Below, piece by piece: positions 63,233 to 64,000 of a stretch of 64,000 nucleotides of DNA. Within the stretch, counting starts at the first letter, position 1. Every line of letters starts with the position of its first letter. A program made the position numbers and the translations under genes. This DNA comes from Struthidea cinerea (lineage: Eukaryota > Chordata > Aves > Passeriformes > Corcoracidae). The notes below the pieces were generated by a model, which saw only the letters and a list, made by a program, of their open reading frames with translations, did no database searches and was not told the origin of the DNA. The stretch lies in NCBI GenBank assembly GCA_013397865.1, contig VZTI01005564.1, forward strand, positions 681,810 through 745,809. The letters run 5' to 3'.

Positions 63233-63411
63233 TCAACTGTATGGTTCAATGTCTTTCTTCAGACAGGAGAGTGGAAGGGCTTGTTCAGCACCTGCCTCCA
63301 AAATATTTTTGATCTTGGTCAAACTGCTCTGCTGGTGGAAGATGAGGAGAAGGCTGGCAGAAAAACTTTCTGGTGGTGATGCCATGATGATTTTTCACCT
63401 TTTCTTTTACA

Positions 63412-63437
63412 CCCCTTTTATATACCCCTTTTATATA
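63412..63437 (-). promoter_or_regulatory. Two tandem TATA-box-like 13-mers
   Basis: On the minus strand TATATAAAAGGGG occurs twice head to tail (26 bp, identical). It matches the TATA-box consensus. A 50-codon frame (63385-63233, minus) begins 27 bp downstream. Whether it is used is unknown; tandem duplication in AT-rich DNA is the simple alternative. Confidence 0.35.
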
Positions 63438-63474
63438 GCTTTTATGTCTCCTCAGTGCTTTTAGCCCACATACT

Positions 63475-63879
63475 TGTAATTCTTTAAGTCTGGTAACTTA
63501 AATATTCCATTAAGCCAGGAGACCAAACATCCTGGATGCCTCTCAGTTGGAGGCCAGAAAGCCCCATGCTATCCTGAGAAACCAAGGTCTTCCCTAGAAC
63601 ATCCTTTAAACTAAGATAGGCACATCCAGGGGGGAATTCCTCGGGATGAGGGGTTCATTCGAGCCTCTCATTAGAGAATCTTTGATAAATATACTAATTT
63701 GCAAGGTCTATAAATTGTATACGCCATCTATCACGTGTGCATTTTCGGTGTGCATTTCGGCACATTCCACCTGGACGAAGTCGTGCACCTTAAGGATCCT
63801 TGAATAAACACCGAAGTAAAAACCCCTTTTCCCCTTAACCGTGTCTGGCTCTTAATTTTCAGACCAAGAAAAGGCAACA
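63475..63879 (+). mobile_element. 5' LTR of an ERV running off the window
   Basis: U3-R-U5 landmarks on the plus strand: TATAAAT at 63709-63715, a GTGTGCATTTTCGGTGTGCA repeat (63736-63755), and AATAAA at 63803-63808. A U5 follows with CCGTGTCTGGCTCTTAATTT (63839-63858), ending near AACA (63879). The CGTGTC-GGCTC U5 block and CACCGAAGTAAAA after the poly-A signal recall avian ERVL-type LTRs. The left end (TGTAATTC at 63475) is tentative. Confidence 0.7.
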
Positions 63880-64000
63880 GTGGTACACCTCGTTTTTGTG
63901 ACTGAGGACTCAGTCTGGTGCCATTACAGAAAGCCATTTTTCAGAATTTCCAGCAAAAAAAGCAGTTTGAAGACATGGGTGTATTCCAGTGTAAACTAAG
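63880..64000 (+). mobile_element. Start of ERV internal region (partial)
   Basis: One base after the LTR comes TGGTACACC (63881 onward). Its first six bases equal the start of a tRNA-Leu primer-binding site, the primer typical of ERVL elements; later bases diverge. A leader-like sequence with GACTGAGGACTCAGTCTGGTG (63900-63920) follows to the window end. No gag frame is visible yet. Confidence 0.5.

Noticed and set aside
1..64000. Bacterial-type systems (CRISPR, operons, phage or defence genes)
   Set aside because: There are no repeat-spacer arrays, no dense coding and no ribosome-binding patterns. The content is vertebrate (bird) repeat DNA.

Overview
The window reads as intergenic or intronic DNA from a bird, most likely a neoavian species. 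The main evidence is a set of CR1 LINE fragments, several still ending in the CR1-type 3' octamer (ATTCTATG-like, with no poly-A tail). There are also several retroviral LTRs, including one of 577 bp at 42826-43402 that I recognise as a widespread avian family. The background is AT-rich with long TAATTA-type stretches. I could not support any cellular protein-coding gene, tRNA, rRNA, CRISPR array or bacterial feature. The open frames in the non-repeat DNA are short (181 codons at most), have no recognisable domain, and appear on both strands.

Layout. 1-4227: plain AT-rich DNA. 4228-5103: CR1 copy (+) with an intact 3' end, followed at 5600-5860 by a much older CR1 remnant (+). 11721-11935: weak LTR candidate. 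17261-17636: solo LTR (-) with a perfect 6-bp target-site duplication. 18985-19098: CR1 tail (-). 24706-25880: the longest CR1 (-), spanning the reverse transcriptase core to the 3' end, with catalytic positions lost. 32696-33078: a perfect array of 71 GAAAA units plus a GAAA run. 33588-33995: LTR (-). 40923-41272: LTR (+) with an octamer motif ahead of its TATA box. 42826-43402: LTR (+). 49497-49843: a TG/TA tract and a CTTTTT tract. 51030-51091 and 57345-57768: CR1 3' fragments (+). 58517-59904: a CpG-rich LTR (-) with a short retroviral internal remnant. 60645-60860 and 61556-62275: two old CR1 pieces (-), possibly one element. 63475-64000: an LTR (+) and the start of a provirus that runs off the window.

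The most interesting signal lies between the env-side remnant and the LTR at 58517-59132. Two adjacent 52-nt hairpins (59302-59353 and 59362-59413) each have an 11-bp stem and a 30-nt loop. They differ at four stem pairs, and all four differences are compensated on the other arm. That pattern points to RNA structure under selection, for example an export, packaging or dimerisation element in the retroviral transcript.

Nothing here works as a pathway. The window is a record of retroelement insertions of different ages: CpG-rich and probably young at 58.5-59.1 kb, CpG-poor and older at 42.8 kb, and very old CR1 remnants at 5.6 and 60.6-62.3 kb. All family assignments rest on recognising sequence by eye; no database search was possible.
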